DNA from: Pelargonium tetragonum
Lineage: Eukaryota > Streptophyta > Magnoliopsida > Geraniales > Geraniaceae
Direction: 5' to 3'
NCBI GenBank assembly: GCA_036897445.1
Contig: JAYMTL010000092.1
Coordinates: forward strand, 17,658-81,657
DNA: 64,000 nucleotides
Shown: in pieces, positions 49,001 through 60,200 of the stretch
Position numbering within the stretch: the first letter of the stretch is position 1
Layout of the letters: each line of letters opens with the position of its first letter
The notes under the pieces: generated by a model
The model's input: the letters and a program-made list of their open reading frames with translations, nothing else
What the model was told of the DNA's origin: nothing
Databases searched by the model: none
Made by a program: the position numbers and the translations under genes

Positions 49001-50369
49001 CAATAGAACTCTTAATTCACGGGTCAATTTTTCAAGAGAGATTAAGTTCTTTCTCTGGAAGGTAGACCTTCTTTTTACTTCTCAAGTTACAGAGTCTCCT
49101 CGAGAATCCGGGAGATCTCCTTTGTACTAGCACAAAAATTTTATTTTGTTGTTCCTGATCAGAGCATCCCTTTTTGTAGGACCCCCTTTAGGATCCCTTG
49201 TCGTAACCGAAACAAAAGTAAAAAAACTGAATCTAATATTAAACTACTCCAGGCATAATTATTTCTCAAAACCCAAAATCAGAATTGAAGCAAAAAGGCC
49301 CTTGCTAACAAAAGAGAAATTTATCTATTAAACTAACCTGAATAGAAAGTGAAACGCAGTAAGATTACTCTTAATTAGAAATTTTGGGAGGTACTAGACA
49401 TAACAATACCTTGCCCAATTACGGGGAGAGAATGTAGAAAGACTTTTTCCAGGGTTTCCCGTTTAACTTATAACAAGGGGCAAAAAAAAGATTTAAGTAT
49501 AGGTAACACCTTAAACAGATCTTTTTAGGGTTAAATCATTAGTTAGAACTCGACTTCTTTAGGAGCTCCTTATTGTAAATAAGACTTTGTGCTTCTTAAA
49601 GAACCCAATAGGAAAGCGGGACTTCAAAGTTCTCACGGATTCCTTGGTTGTTTAGTTCTTTTAATTTAGCTTAAGAAAACCTTAAACTCGAATTAAGTTT
49701 CATTTTTTAGTTAGGACTTGATCAAAAAAGTACCTTGGACTTACATTTCAAGAGTTAAAATAAAAGTAAAGGGGGCTTCTAGGACTTTTATGCTATATCA
49801 AGAGTGCTCAAGGGAGCCTAAGAAGGCTTATTTCTTGTAGCTATCCCTGTGCTTTTCTCTGAAAAAAGTAGAGTCTCATAATTCAAATATAGAGCTTAAA
49901 CAGTAGCGGAAACTAGGCTTAAATTAAGATATAAATGAGTTTTAAGTGTAGGAGCTACAAGAGTGAAACTTTGATTTTCTAGATAGCCTGCTCTCGTGCT
50001 AGGTTAATAGGTGTAAACGCTTCTTGATTAACGTAGGGGTTTCCCCTTTAAACTTCAAAATGTTTTGAAATTGAAAATCAAACCCTTTTAATGTAGGGAA
50101 TAATCTTAAAGCCCCAGTGTACCTATACTTAAAGGAAGCCCTATCATAGAGATAAGTTCCTATAGGGGAGGCGAGCTCTTTAATTTGTTTACCCGGCTCT
50201 TTGTATAGTCTTGGTTTTTAATTAGGAGTAACTCCATCTTATTATGATTAGGTTTGTTTAAGGTGTCTTTTTGTAGAATTCTAGTCCTGCAATTACTAAG
50301 CTCTCATTTATTCTACCATACCCAATTAGTTTTTTCTAACCAAAACGGAGCTTATAAGCAACACAAGTC

Positions 50370-50386
50370 GTAGGTTCGAATCTTGT
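50370..50386 (+). other. Isolated tRNA T-arm-like hairpin
   Basis: GTAGGTTCGAATCTTGT folds as a 5-bp stem (three of the five pairs are G-T wobbles) around the canonical seven-base loop TTCGAAT. It is followed by ATTAGGG, as in an acceptor 3' strand. Upstream I find no matching CCCTAAT (only CCCAATTAG), no normal D-arm and no anticodon stem. It is either the remnant 3' half of a tRNA or a coincidence. Confidence 0.25.
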
Positions 50387-53300
50387 ATTAGGGTGGAATT
50401 AAAAAGTTACAATTTATGCCGAATAATTCACATCCCGAGAAAAAAACAAGAATTAAGGTAGCAGTTCCAATTTTCATTTTCGGGTTCAAAAAGAATTACC
50501 TTTAGTGACAGTACTCCCCCCTTTAATTATAGGATCCTACAAAAATGAAGCGGGTTTTATCATCCAGATTTAGGGCAGGCTTTAGTATCTTAAAGTGGGC
50601 ACTCCTCTGTTTTTTAGTTTTAGTTCAATGGAGTCGCTTGGGTTAAAGGGTAGTCTTTTTTAATAATTAAATAAAGCGCGCTTTTCATACTATAAATTCG
50701 GTTTCTTTTTTTACTCAAGTCAAGTTATTAAGTGGTTCCTTAGAAAGCCTCTCTGGACCGCCCCTTCTAACGGCTTTAATTGTACCCCAGCTAATTACAA
50801 CTCTACGTTAAAGTAAGTTCTAGAAACTAAATAGAAAATGAGTCTATAGGGTTTTTAGGAGTCTCCATCACGGGAAAAGAGATTTTTCTCGTTTTCTATT
50901 CTATAAGGAAGTTAGTTAGAGTAGATACAAGTTAGTAGAAAACTCATTGTCCTTTGAGGGTTCCCCTAGTAAGATAGAAGAACTTTGAAACTACAAGAGT
51001 ATTCAATATTCGGACTCTCTAACTAAGATAGTTAATGTAATGCGCTATTAAATTACATATGAGAGAAACTTCAAGTATACCAAGTAAGAAACTTGAGAGT
51101 TTTATCTCCAATAAGTTAACAGCTGGAAACCCCTTTATCTATCTTATCTATCTGGGGCCTTTTTTAAGAGTGTATTGTGTATCTCATAGCTGTTTGCGCA
51201 AGAAACAGAAAGTGAGTCGAATACTTTTTGATAAATTAAGTACACTACTAATTGCTAAATAAAGGACTAAAGGCAATGTAATCTTCCAAGGGTAGGCTAC
51301 CGCAGGCAGATACTAAGAGTAGTGCTAAAGTCAAAAATAGGTTATAGATTACCAAGAAACAGGACGTTAAAAGAGTACCTAAAAACCTCGGTCTTCTCTC
51401 TCGCAATTCAGTAAACCTAAGCTTCCTCTCACGGAAGAGTTGTTACTCCATATACATTATTATCCTTTTTGAGGAAATGGGTTTAGAAGTTCTTAACTTT
51501 TCTTATATATTTAAATTCTCCAAAACCGCTAAGTAAACATTTGAAGCTCGAGTTGTAGGACAAGCTAGCTAATTAATATGAGAGTAGCCCTAATTTTCTA
51601 TTTTTCGGGTTCTGTTCGGGCTTATAAAAGTAAAATAATAAAAGCTTTCGCCCTCAGAGCTTTACCTTTGATCTAAAGTTTAAGACTCCTGGATCTGTTA
51701 CAATCCTCACTAAAAACTTAGTAAAAATCTTACTTGCTTCAAAATTTCCTTGTTAGGTTGTCTCTTACAGTCAATTACGGATTTCCGGCTATTAAAATGT
51801 AAGATAAAAGCATGGGAGAGCCCTTCAGAGCGAGCATTTAACGTGATTTTCCATTTATATGCTACTACACTTCACGATTTTAACAGTGTCTAAACAAGGT
51901 AGGCTTTACGCGCTTGAATGTGCCCCAGTGAACTATTCAATTATTCGTTTGGAACCCCGTATGAACAACTAAAGGGCAAGCTCTTAGGTCGGGACTCCTA
52001 GAGAGAAGTTTTGAGAATTGACATCTTTATATATTTTTTGAAACTAGATTAAAAAACTAACTCTATTAGGACAAGTAAATAAAAAAGTGTGGCATATCCC
52101 AGAAGAACAAATAACAGTAATAAAAGTTAAACTACAATACCTAAGGGTTAGGGCTCTCTTTTTACTCGTTATATTTTTCATCAAGGTAAGGTACACACAT
52201 TAAAAAGATTTTAGTCCAAAACCTAGATAAGATAAAGTGTTAACTTTGAGCAAAAGGTATACTTTATAGAAATTTTTTAATACTAGGTTGAAATCAGAGA
52301 CGCAGGTTCAAATCGAGTTCATTTTTGTTGTCTTTTTGTCGATTAAAAATGCAGGGTGTTAATTCCTCTTTTTTCGGAATCACCCTTAATTAGAGGCTCT
52401 TCCTTAACTATGCTTCCGCTTTTTGCTAATTTGCTAAGACTCTGGCAGCAACTTGCAGGCAGCTAAAAGGCTTAATCTTTCTTGGATTACTAAACCTCTT
52501 GAAAACCTTTTAAGCCTAAGACGCGCCTTTTTTCTGGGGAGATCCAAGAAGGTAGTGGTTTACTCTACTATTATACTAGAATTATCTTGACGGGAACCCC
52601 AAATTTTACGCACAAGGAGCCCCTTTTTAAGGGCCCATTGCATTCCGCTTTCTTAAACAAATGGCTTCTTGGAAGTTCCCCGGGCTTTCAATTTAAGTAT
52701 CCACGTTAAAAGTTTTATGGTATGCCCTACCTGGTTCGTATCCTCTTTTAGTGGGTGACTTGAGATCTCTCTTTATATTATGTAAGGAGAGCCTTTTTTT
52801 AGTTAATATTTAGAAAGTACTTTTCATGTGAGTTCCTGTAGTAGAGGAAAAAAAGAGACTCAGAATTGGATAATAATTAGTTTAGGACAAGGTTCTTTAT
52901 TTAGTCCCGTAACTTTAGCTTTTTAAACAGCTATAACCAACACTTTTCTATTGATGATCTCAAAATTGACGCGAGTTGCTATAAATATTACTTTCCTGAA
53001 AAAGTGTCCAATATTGAGGATTATAATGTAACCCAAAGCTTATATTATAAATGAACAAAAGGTTTTTAGTATACCTAAACCAGGGGAGCCTTCTCTTTAC
53101 TTTTTTCATACTTCCTAAATATCCCTAGAATTAGTATAACAGGGGCTAAATTTATTATACCAAAGAAATTCTACTATAGCCCAGCAGCCTGTTACTAAAC
53201 TCAAACTATAGCATATACTCTTTATATATCAAAAAAAGGATTCCTTCTATCTAATAAGGGCTCCTATTTAAATTAGAAAACCCGGTTAGAGAGTAACCCT

Positions 53301-53689
53301 TGTTGTTTCGTTAAAATTTATATTCCGTACAAAATCAAAATAATATAGACTTAACTTACTTTACTTCTGCGCAATGTCGTGGGGCATCCCTAAAAATAGA
53401 AAAAGGACTTTACTAGAGTTCATACTGCTTCAAAATTTTCTTATTAGATTAGAGAATGTTCAATCAAAAAGGTGCAAAAAAAATCTTAATAGGAAGCTAA
53501 TTCTGGAATTAATACCCAAGTCTGTTTCTGCACGGATCGTTAAAGTAGGGGAGAGCCTTAATCTTACTTAATCTTATATGGGTAAGCTTTTGTTCCCGAC
53601 CTAAGGTATCGGAGGCAGATTACTATTATATAGTTTTAAAAGAAAAGCCTACTTACATTATTGCCAACACCTGTATCTTATTTATAACA

Positions 53690-53900
53690 GGTTTTCTACC
53701 CGGACCTATCTATCCTCTTATGAGTTGGACTTGAATTCTCTATCTTATTCTGTAAACCCTTATACAAGCACTCTTGGGTTCTGCAGCTTACTCTTTTGTG
53801 CTAGACTCTTCCTGTGAGCCTTAGCGGCTCCCTACCTGTTTTCTGGGCTATACATTTATAAGTATTCTGTAATCTATTATAGTAATGGAATAGAAAGTGA
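53690..53900. other. Pyrimidine-rich island
   Basis: The plus strand is rich in T and C (words such as ACCTATCTATCCTCTTATG and TTATTCTGTAA), resembling the 19.2-kb island and complementary in style to the A-rich islands. It contains GGACTTGAATTC, one of three such words in the right half of the window. No frame or RNA gene was identified. Confidence 0.3.
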
Positions 53901-56900
53901 TAGAAGTATAGCTGTATACTACCTTTCCGGAAAATTGAGTAATAAGCTTTTTAAGGCTTATTGAGAACACTATCAAAACAGGGACTAACCCGAAACTATA
54001 TTACCCTATAAAAAAGAACGCTTGTCGCGGTGATCAAACGGAAATTTCCTTTTGTTCTTAAGGTTTTTTGTTAGTGTTAGAGAATCCTAGACGACATAAG
54101 TACAAAAGCAATGTTTTATATATCTCATTTCTTTTCCAAATTAGGCTTTTATAAAGGGATAAACAACCATTTTGACTCAAAGAATTCCGTCAAGTAAAAA
54201 GGCACTTAATTTAATAAATATTTACGGATTTTTGTTTACTAAAGGGTAAAGGTAGACTTTTAAGTTAAAGAACTGAAGTTAAAGTAATGATGAATTTGGT
54301 TGTAGTCCAGTAAAGAAGGAAAGTGAAAGCTTTAAAAGTTTTGTTTCCCTAGTACTACAGGATAGAGATCTATAAACCCGCTTTTTTGCTGCTTGGTTTA
54401 AATCCGCAGTCTCCTTTTCCTAAGCCTAAAAGTTTTTCCCGATACAAACAAAATTTAAGCTTTGAAGTATACCTTTAAAATATCACAAGACAGGTGTTCG
54501 AACTTGGACCCCTTAAATACTCCTTAGTTAGGTTTTTTGTAAATAAATGGATTAAAGCCAAGGATTCACTAGTGTCTCTAGCCTATCTTTTTGTTTAGAT
54601 TGTTTAGAAAAGTCTTTACTGCTTAACTTTAGGGGAACCCGTTGCGTTACGCAATTCCGTGTGAGTATAGTAGGTGGACTTGAACCTATGCTTTTCGCTG
54701 GGCGAAGCTCCCGCACTAACGAGTAATCATCGGGGAGGAAGTTGATATCTAAAATTACTACAACCTTTACTTGCTTCAGTCAGTAATTCTTCAGTGAATA
54801 TTAAATTAGAAAACCTCTTTTGATCGAAATTGCAATGTTTCCTGCTATAAACTATAAAAGAAATTGAGTGTGTTATAATCTTCTACCGCAAAAACCCAGA
54901 TATGGAAATTTTTGTAACAAAAGGGGTCAAATCCTACTTATAAATTACTCATTACTGCGCTAATGCCTTACTAGCCTCAAGAAATTTTCATTATGAAAGC
55001 TTTTTAGACTCAACCCTAAATTAAAATGAAAGTAGAAATGCCCCAAGTTCCCCAAAGTATAAAAGTATGCTGTTCGTACTCGTAGGCTCCTTAAGATTCT
55101 AGGTATTTGACTTCTGAATTTATTTCAACTTACGAATACAAAAAGGATTCTAAGATTGTGCCGTATCCCTTTCCTCTTTAACTAAAATGAAGTTTACGGG
55201 GTGTATATTAAGATTCTATTCAGCTTTAGTTAAACTACAGAATAAAAAACCCTTTGAAGTACAAGACAGCAGTATCTCTAATATCGGGGCTTCGAGAGAA
55301 TGCTTATTATATACCCTGGTAGGAAAACCTACACTTAAGTTTTAGGATTACTTTAGCTCAAATTAAGAAAGCGGGAATTCACGAGGTTATAGTTATGGAA
55401 AACCAGAATTTTTAGGTGCCTTAGATCCTGCTGTAAAAGCTCTTTTACTTGTTTTTACCCTGGTTTGAAAGTGAAGGATACAGGAGGGGGGGATCCTCTC
55501 TTTAATTCTTTAATTACCCCTTCCTTTGCCATTAAAAAGTCTTCCTGAAAGGGCCTGAGGCCTCTTATTTTTGCAGCAAAATCCCAAGCATATCTCTCAT
55601 ATATATTTACTTTAGAACGGGGGAAAGATTTACCAAAGCGCACTTCTTCCAGTTCGCCGATCCTTTTATCAAAAAAGGTTAAGTATTCAGAGATCTTTTG
55701 ACTTGTTTAAAGATAAAAGAAATTGCCTGTACGAATATTACCAAAAGGGGGAGCCTACAGTAAAAACCCCTGGTTCTAAACAAAACGCTCGGCTTAAGGG
55801 AACCTTAGTCTTTTAAAAACGTCCAAGGTAACTCATGCGCAATTGTAAACTTAGTTCGTCAGAGTTTCTATTTATCAAAGAAAATGACCCTGATAAGACT
55901 AAATTAAGCAAGGTTTCCTTTTCTGGTTAGTTAGGATAAAGCCTGTTTCATTTACAGGTATCCTTATTATAGTTATAATGGTTACTTTCCTATAAAGGCC
56001 TTATTATATTAAAGTAGGGGAGCTCAATAAATCACAGAATAACTATACCTAGTAAACGCTTTGAAGTCCAGACAAGAGTTTATATACATTCTATTAAACT
56101 AACATAGGACTGATCACGCAATACAAGTAGGCAAGAGGAGCTTAGTATCCTATAAATATAGAAGTGGTAATGAACAAAAACCCCAAGCTCTGCCATCTGG
56201 ATGCAATTACAGTGAAACTAGAGCCCTTCTAGCAGAAAACCTCACTACTAAAAAATTGAAAGTGTATTAAATGAAACAGTTCACCTTTCGTGGTAGTACA
56301 AGGTCCTAGGCTTGTCTAAAAGGCAGTTATAAATTCTAGGTTATATAACTAGTTTTAATAGAAACATCTTTTAAATTCCTTCCAAAGTTCTTTTTCTTTT
56401 ATGGGGCTACTGCGGGTCACTCTCCTTGGCGAAACGTTACCCTTTATCTAGTGTCTTAAGTCTTTATATCGGACACCTCTTAATTCATAAATATCTAGGA
56501 GTAGCTATGACAATTCCAGTTATCTAAATTGTTCTGTCCTTAATAAAGTAGGACAAACTCTCGTGTTGCATATATCTTGAAAAGGATGAATGCCATTTTT
56601 TATCAAAAATGAGTAGTTTTGACTTCACTTCAAAAGTCTTAGCCCCGGTTATATAATTATATAAAGAGATCCCTATTTCTATTATTAAATGAGGGCTCCC
56701 GTTAAAAGCTTCTGATTAACAAGTTACCTGTCTGTACTACAAAAGCAAGATAAAATTATAAGGGAAGTCCCTATTTAAGAATATTTTTAGTACAAAGGGA
56801 AGCTCGTGGATTTGGTAAGTGTTTCCCTAACAAAGTACAAGACTCAAAGGATTACAACTCGGTTCGATTCTATATTTTACGACATGCTTCGGACGTAATA

Positions 56901-57190
56901 CCTTATGTGTCTACTTCTTCCAAGTACTATAAATTGAAACCGAAATATTTATAACAGCTTTAACTTATTGATTAACCAGAAAATGACAAAGACCTTATAG
57001 AAATAACTTTCTTAGGTGCCGGGATTCCCAAGGATTTACCTTAAGAGATAGTTTAGGAAAGAGCTCTTATTATATAGGTATGGGATTGGAACTTTTGTAT
57101 TGTCTTAGTAGCTATGGCTGGCATTTGAAATCACTTCGATAAAGAATAGATTAAAACCATCCTGCTCTTGTAGTTTTAAAGTAATCAGTT
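53901..57190. other. Gene-free AT-rich DNA
   Basis: No gene is supported. A 62-codon minus-strand frame at 55455-55643 lacks any motif. Near 54660-54735 the plus strand reads like the complement of a tRNA 3' half (GGACTTGAACC preceded by GTGAGTATAG), but no complete cloverleaf could be drawn. Otherwise nothing was seen. Confidence 0.6.
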
Positions 57191-57198
57191 CTTTTCCG

Positions 57199-57297
57199 TG
57201 GAGTATAGCCAAGTGGTAAGGCACGGGGTTCTATTGATCGTCATGCACTGGTTTCGGAGAATCAGCATGCGAAGGTTCGAGCCGAAGAGTATAAAAA
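57199..57297 (+). tRNA. tRNA-like sequence resembling the 5' half of mitochondrial tRNA-Gln
   Basis: The first 25 bases (57199-57223: TGGAGTATAGCC, then AAGTGGTAAGGCA) match my recollection of the acceptor strand and D-arm of plant-type mitochondrial trnQ. A T-loop-like GAAGGTTCGAGCC follows at 57271-57283, preceded by CATGC as in that gene. The middle does not fit. Instead of a tRNA-Gln anticodon arm there is a longer segment with a strong hairpin (CATGC, TGGTTT, tetraloop CGGA, GAATCA, GCATG; 57242-57270). The T-stem does not pair, and the 3' end reads GAGTATA rather than the expected TACTCCA. It is probably a tRNA pseudogene or rearranged copy. A class II tRNA with a long variable arm was considered, but no anticodon stem forms. 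Confidence 0.4.
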
Positions 57298-60200
57298 TAC
57301 ACAAGAAGCCAATTCTTTCTCTATTCCAATTACCACATGCTGCATTTCCTTTTGAGTTAAAGTAGAGTTTCTAATAAATATTTCATTTTAAATCTCTCTG
57401 AAATTCAAAATGAACATACAAAAACAAGTGACCTACCACTTACTATACTCTATATTCAAGGATTAAGTTTTAGTAATAGTAAGGAAATTGTAATACAAAA
57501 TATCAAGCTAGGTCACCTTTAGAATCGTAACTAACATTTAGAGTCACCATCCGGGATCCATCAACAAGGTTTTCCTATACAGGACTCTTTTAACTTCGGG
57601 TTATTCTAAGAAAGAAATAGAGACTAACTCCCGTCAAGGTCGGGCTAGTACATATGAGGATCTTGGGGATAGGTTACTCCTTAATAAGCAGCTGCGAGCC
57701 CAGCAAAGTACTAAAACGTACTTGTAGTAAAGCCTTAGTCTGTATATCCTAACCAAACCTACACCGCGCTGCTTTGAAGATTCTCTTGGAAGGTCCGCAT
57801 TGAAGGCAAAACCAATTCAGAGAGGAGCCCAGCTCTTTATTTATATATTATCTCGGATTTTTTATTTGGGGCAATCCTGTGTAAATTGGGTTTTCTTAAA
57901 TATTATCTATATCTCTATCCGGTACAAGTCAAAATCCCTACATAAAATAGAGTTGAGAATAAAACTCATCAACGTAAAATTCTTCCAGGTTCTCAACGCT
58001 TTTGAATTACTATATTACAGGATAAAAAAAGGGTTTATACAAAGGGGTTCCTTGCTTGTGAAAGTAAAGTAATGTAGCAGATTTCTAGTTTTCTGGGTTA
58101 ATTGTCGGGAACCCTAAGATAAGAGATTTTATTACAAAGTAGATAGAATTCTAGCTAGGGGCGTTAGTATTAAAGTCTTACTCTTCGTACTATAATTATA
58201 TATTGTATTAGAATTAGATGTTAAGTTGGGTTGTTTATAAGGTACACTCCTACTTGCAATTCTTTTAGAGTATAGTTTTAAGATTCCTAGCAATTCTAGA
58301 GACCAGATTTTGCAGAATTCTTTTTTCTTTGTTAGGAGTTCCTATTCGGCCTCCTGCGAAAAAGAAGCAACATGAATAGAAAACCAATTCATGATCACGA
58401 AAAGAGAGCTTTTTCCTGCACGGCATTCTTCATTTCAGAATTGACAAGAGTTTGCGCTTCTCTTTTAGGATCTCTTATAGTATTAGAATCTTACCCGAAG
58501 CAGAAGGGGCCTCTCTTTTAGTAGTATTAGAGCGTATACCGTATTACACAAAGACACCTACAACAATCGAAAAACCGGAAACAAACTTTAGCTTTAACTC
58601 CCAAATCTTGACTTTAGGATTTGGAAATACAGGAACAAGCTTGGTTGACTTTACTACTTAAAAAGGGCTACAAAACACGACCAATCAAATCCCAGTATAA
58701 TTTCTATTTGGATATTCTGACAATTTTTTAAGAATACCTTATGCGTCTATAAGCAAAATGACTTTACTTTTAGGGTCTTTTTCAAAGGGATCCAAAACCT
58801 AGGACGGAATAAAAGAAAGATACAGCCTTTCTATAGTAGTAGTATAATCAGCCAAAAGTTAAGCAGTAATCTATCTAGGGGATTGCTTTACGTGAAATAT
58901 TTTGAAAAAGGTATACTTTTTATTAGACGAGATTTTTGGGTTTCTCGATTACAGGGGGCTATTCACGAGCTCTTTCTTGTCTGTAACTTTTCCACTCCAC
59001 CTTGGTAACTTTAAAAAACATAAATAAGACCATTACTGTTAAAATTAGATTTACCCATTATGCTGAGTCCGTGCCTGGATTTATACTTGTATAGAGGGGC
59101 GTGGGTTGCTGAATTAACTTTATGTATTGAAAGTATATAGTAATAATAAAGGGTAACCTATAATTAAAGCTTTTCTAGGATTTTGCGCTGGAGATATATA
59201 AAGTTTAACCGGGTTTCGGGAAGGCTTTAATACTAAGTTTTGCTGTCAGTACGAGGTAGAAATTTTGCCTGACAATATGCAAGTTTAGAGTTTATAGAGG
59301 GGAAGAGAAAAAGCCTTTAATATGTTATTTGTAAAAAAAGGTTTTTTTTTTGATTTTTTAGTGATTTTTACCTCAAGCGCCAAGAAATTGTAGTAAGCGC
59401 AAGAGCATGAACCATAATGCATATACTATCGCGAAAACCGAGAATACTTTTAGTGAGTAACAAGCTAAGCTTCGAAGTGAATCCTGTTTTGCAGTAGTTC
59501 ATGATAAAAAAAGCAATCCCAAGTACAAAAACTTAAGGAACTGTGTGCTTACTTCGTACCCCTATCTATACAAGTAAGACTAAAAACGAGTAGGAACATG
59601 CAAGCAAATAAAGCCTCCCTTATTTTTTTTTTACATTATTACGAGTATCCATAAAGGTTATACACCTAATTTAATTGAAAACTATCTATCTACTAATAAC
59701 ATAGGATTTGCGAGGAAAAGCGGAATGAAATACTAAAAAATGAAGTGTGAGGCATTTAATTATAAAGGAGTTCCTTTTCTAAGGGAGTTAAGGGCCTAAA
59801 GTTTTCTATTTATATCTGTACGGGAATTCCCTATTTATAAAGAGGTTTTACCCTTTTTAGTAGTAAGCATACGGGTTAAGATAAGCAAGGAGCCAACTCC
59901 AGGGTTTTTGCGAGACTGCAGCTTCGCTTAATTTTGTACAAACAAATTCTAGTTTTGTGTAACTCTATTCCTGAAGGGTTCTTACTTGGGCTCCTCTGTA
60001 TACGATGAAATATCCAAGAATTAGTACAAAAGCTTCTTATATAGATCACTGACTTAATTATGATCCCGCAAGACTCCTGCAGCCAAAAAAAACCTTAACC
60101 TCTTAAAACGGAGTCGTTTAGAAAGCAGAATCTAGTTTAGAAGCCGTCTTTTAGCTGATTATAGTTAAGTGAGTTTACACTGGGTAAATTGCTGTTCTTA

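Larger units (their letters stand above)
45194..53689. other. Gene-free AT-rich DNA
   Basis: No gene is supported. Short frames (46839-47069, 49146-49331, 51059-51262, 53374-53571) are 61-76 codons and motif-free. It holds a TA microsatellite (46047-46060), GGAACTCC at 47458, GGAGCTCC at 49562, two near-copies of the dispersed 15-mer (51031 and 51270), and an isolated T-arm-like hairpin at 50370-50386. I see no rRNA, intron core or mobile element. Confidence 0.65.

Noticed and set aside
57800-58072. Ninety-codon frame with lysine- and isoleucine-rich end as a possible gene
   Set aside because: No motif or neighbours support it, and its length is within chance for this composition.
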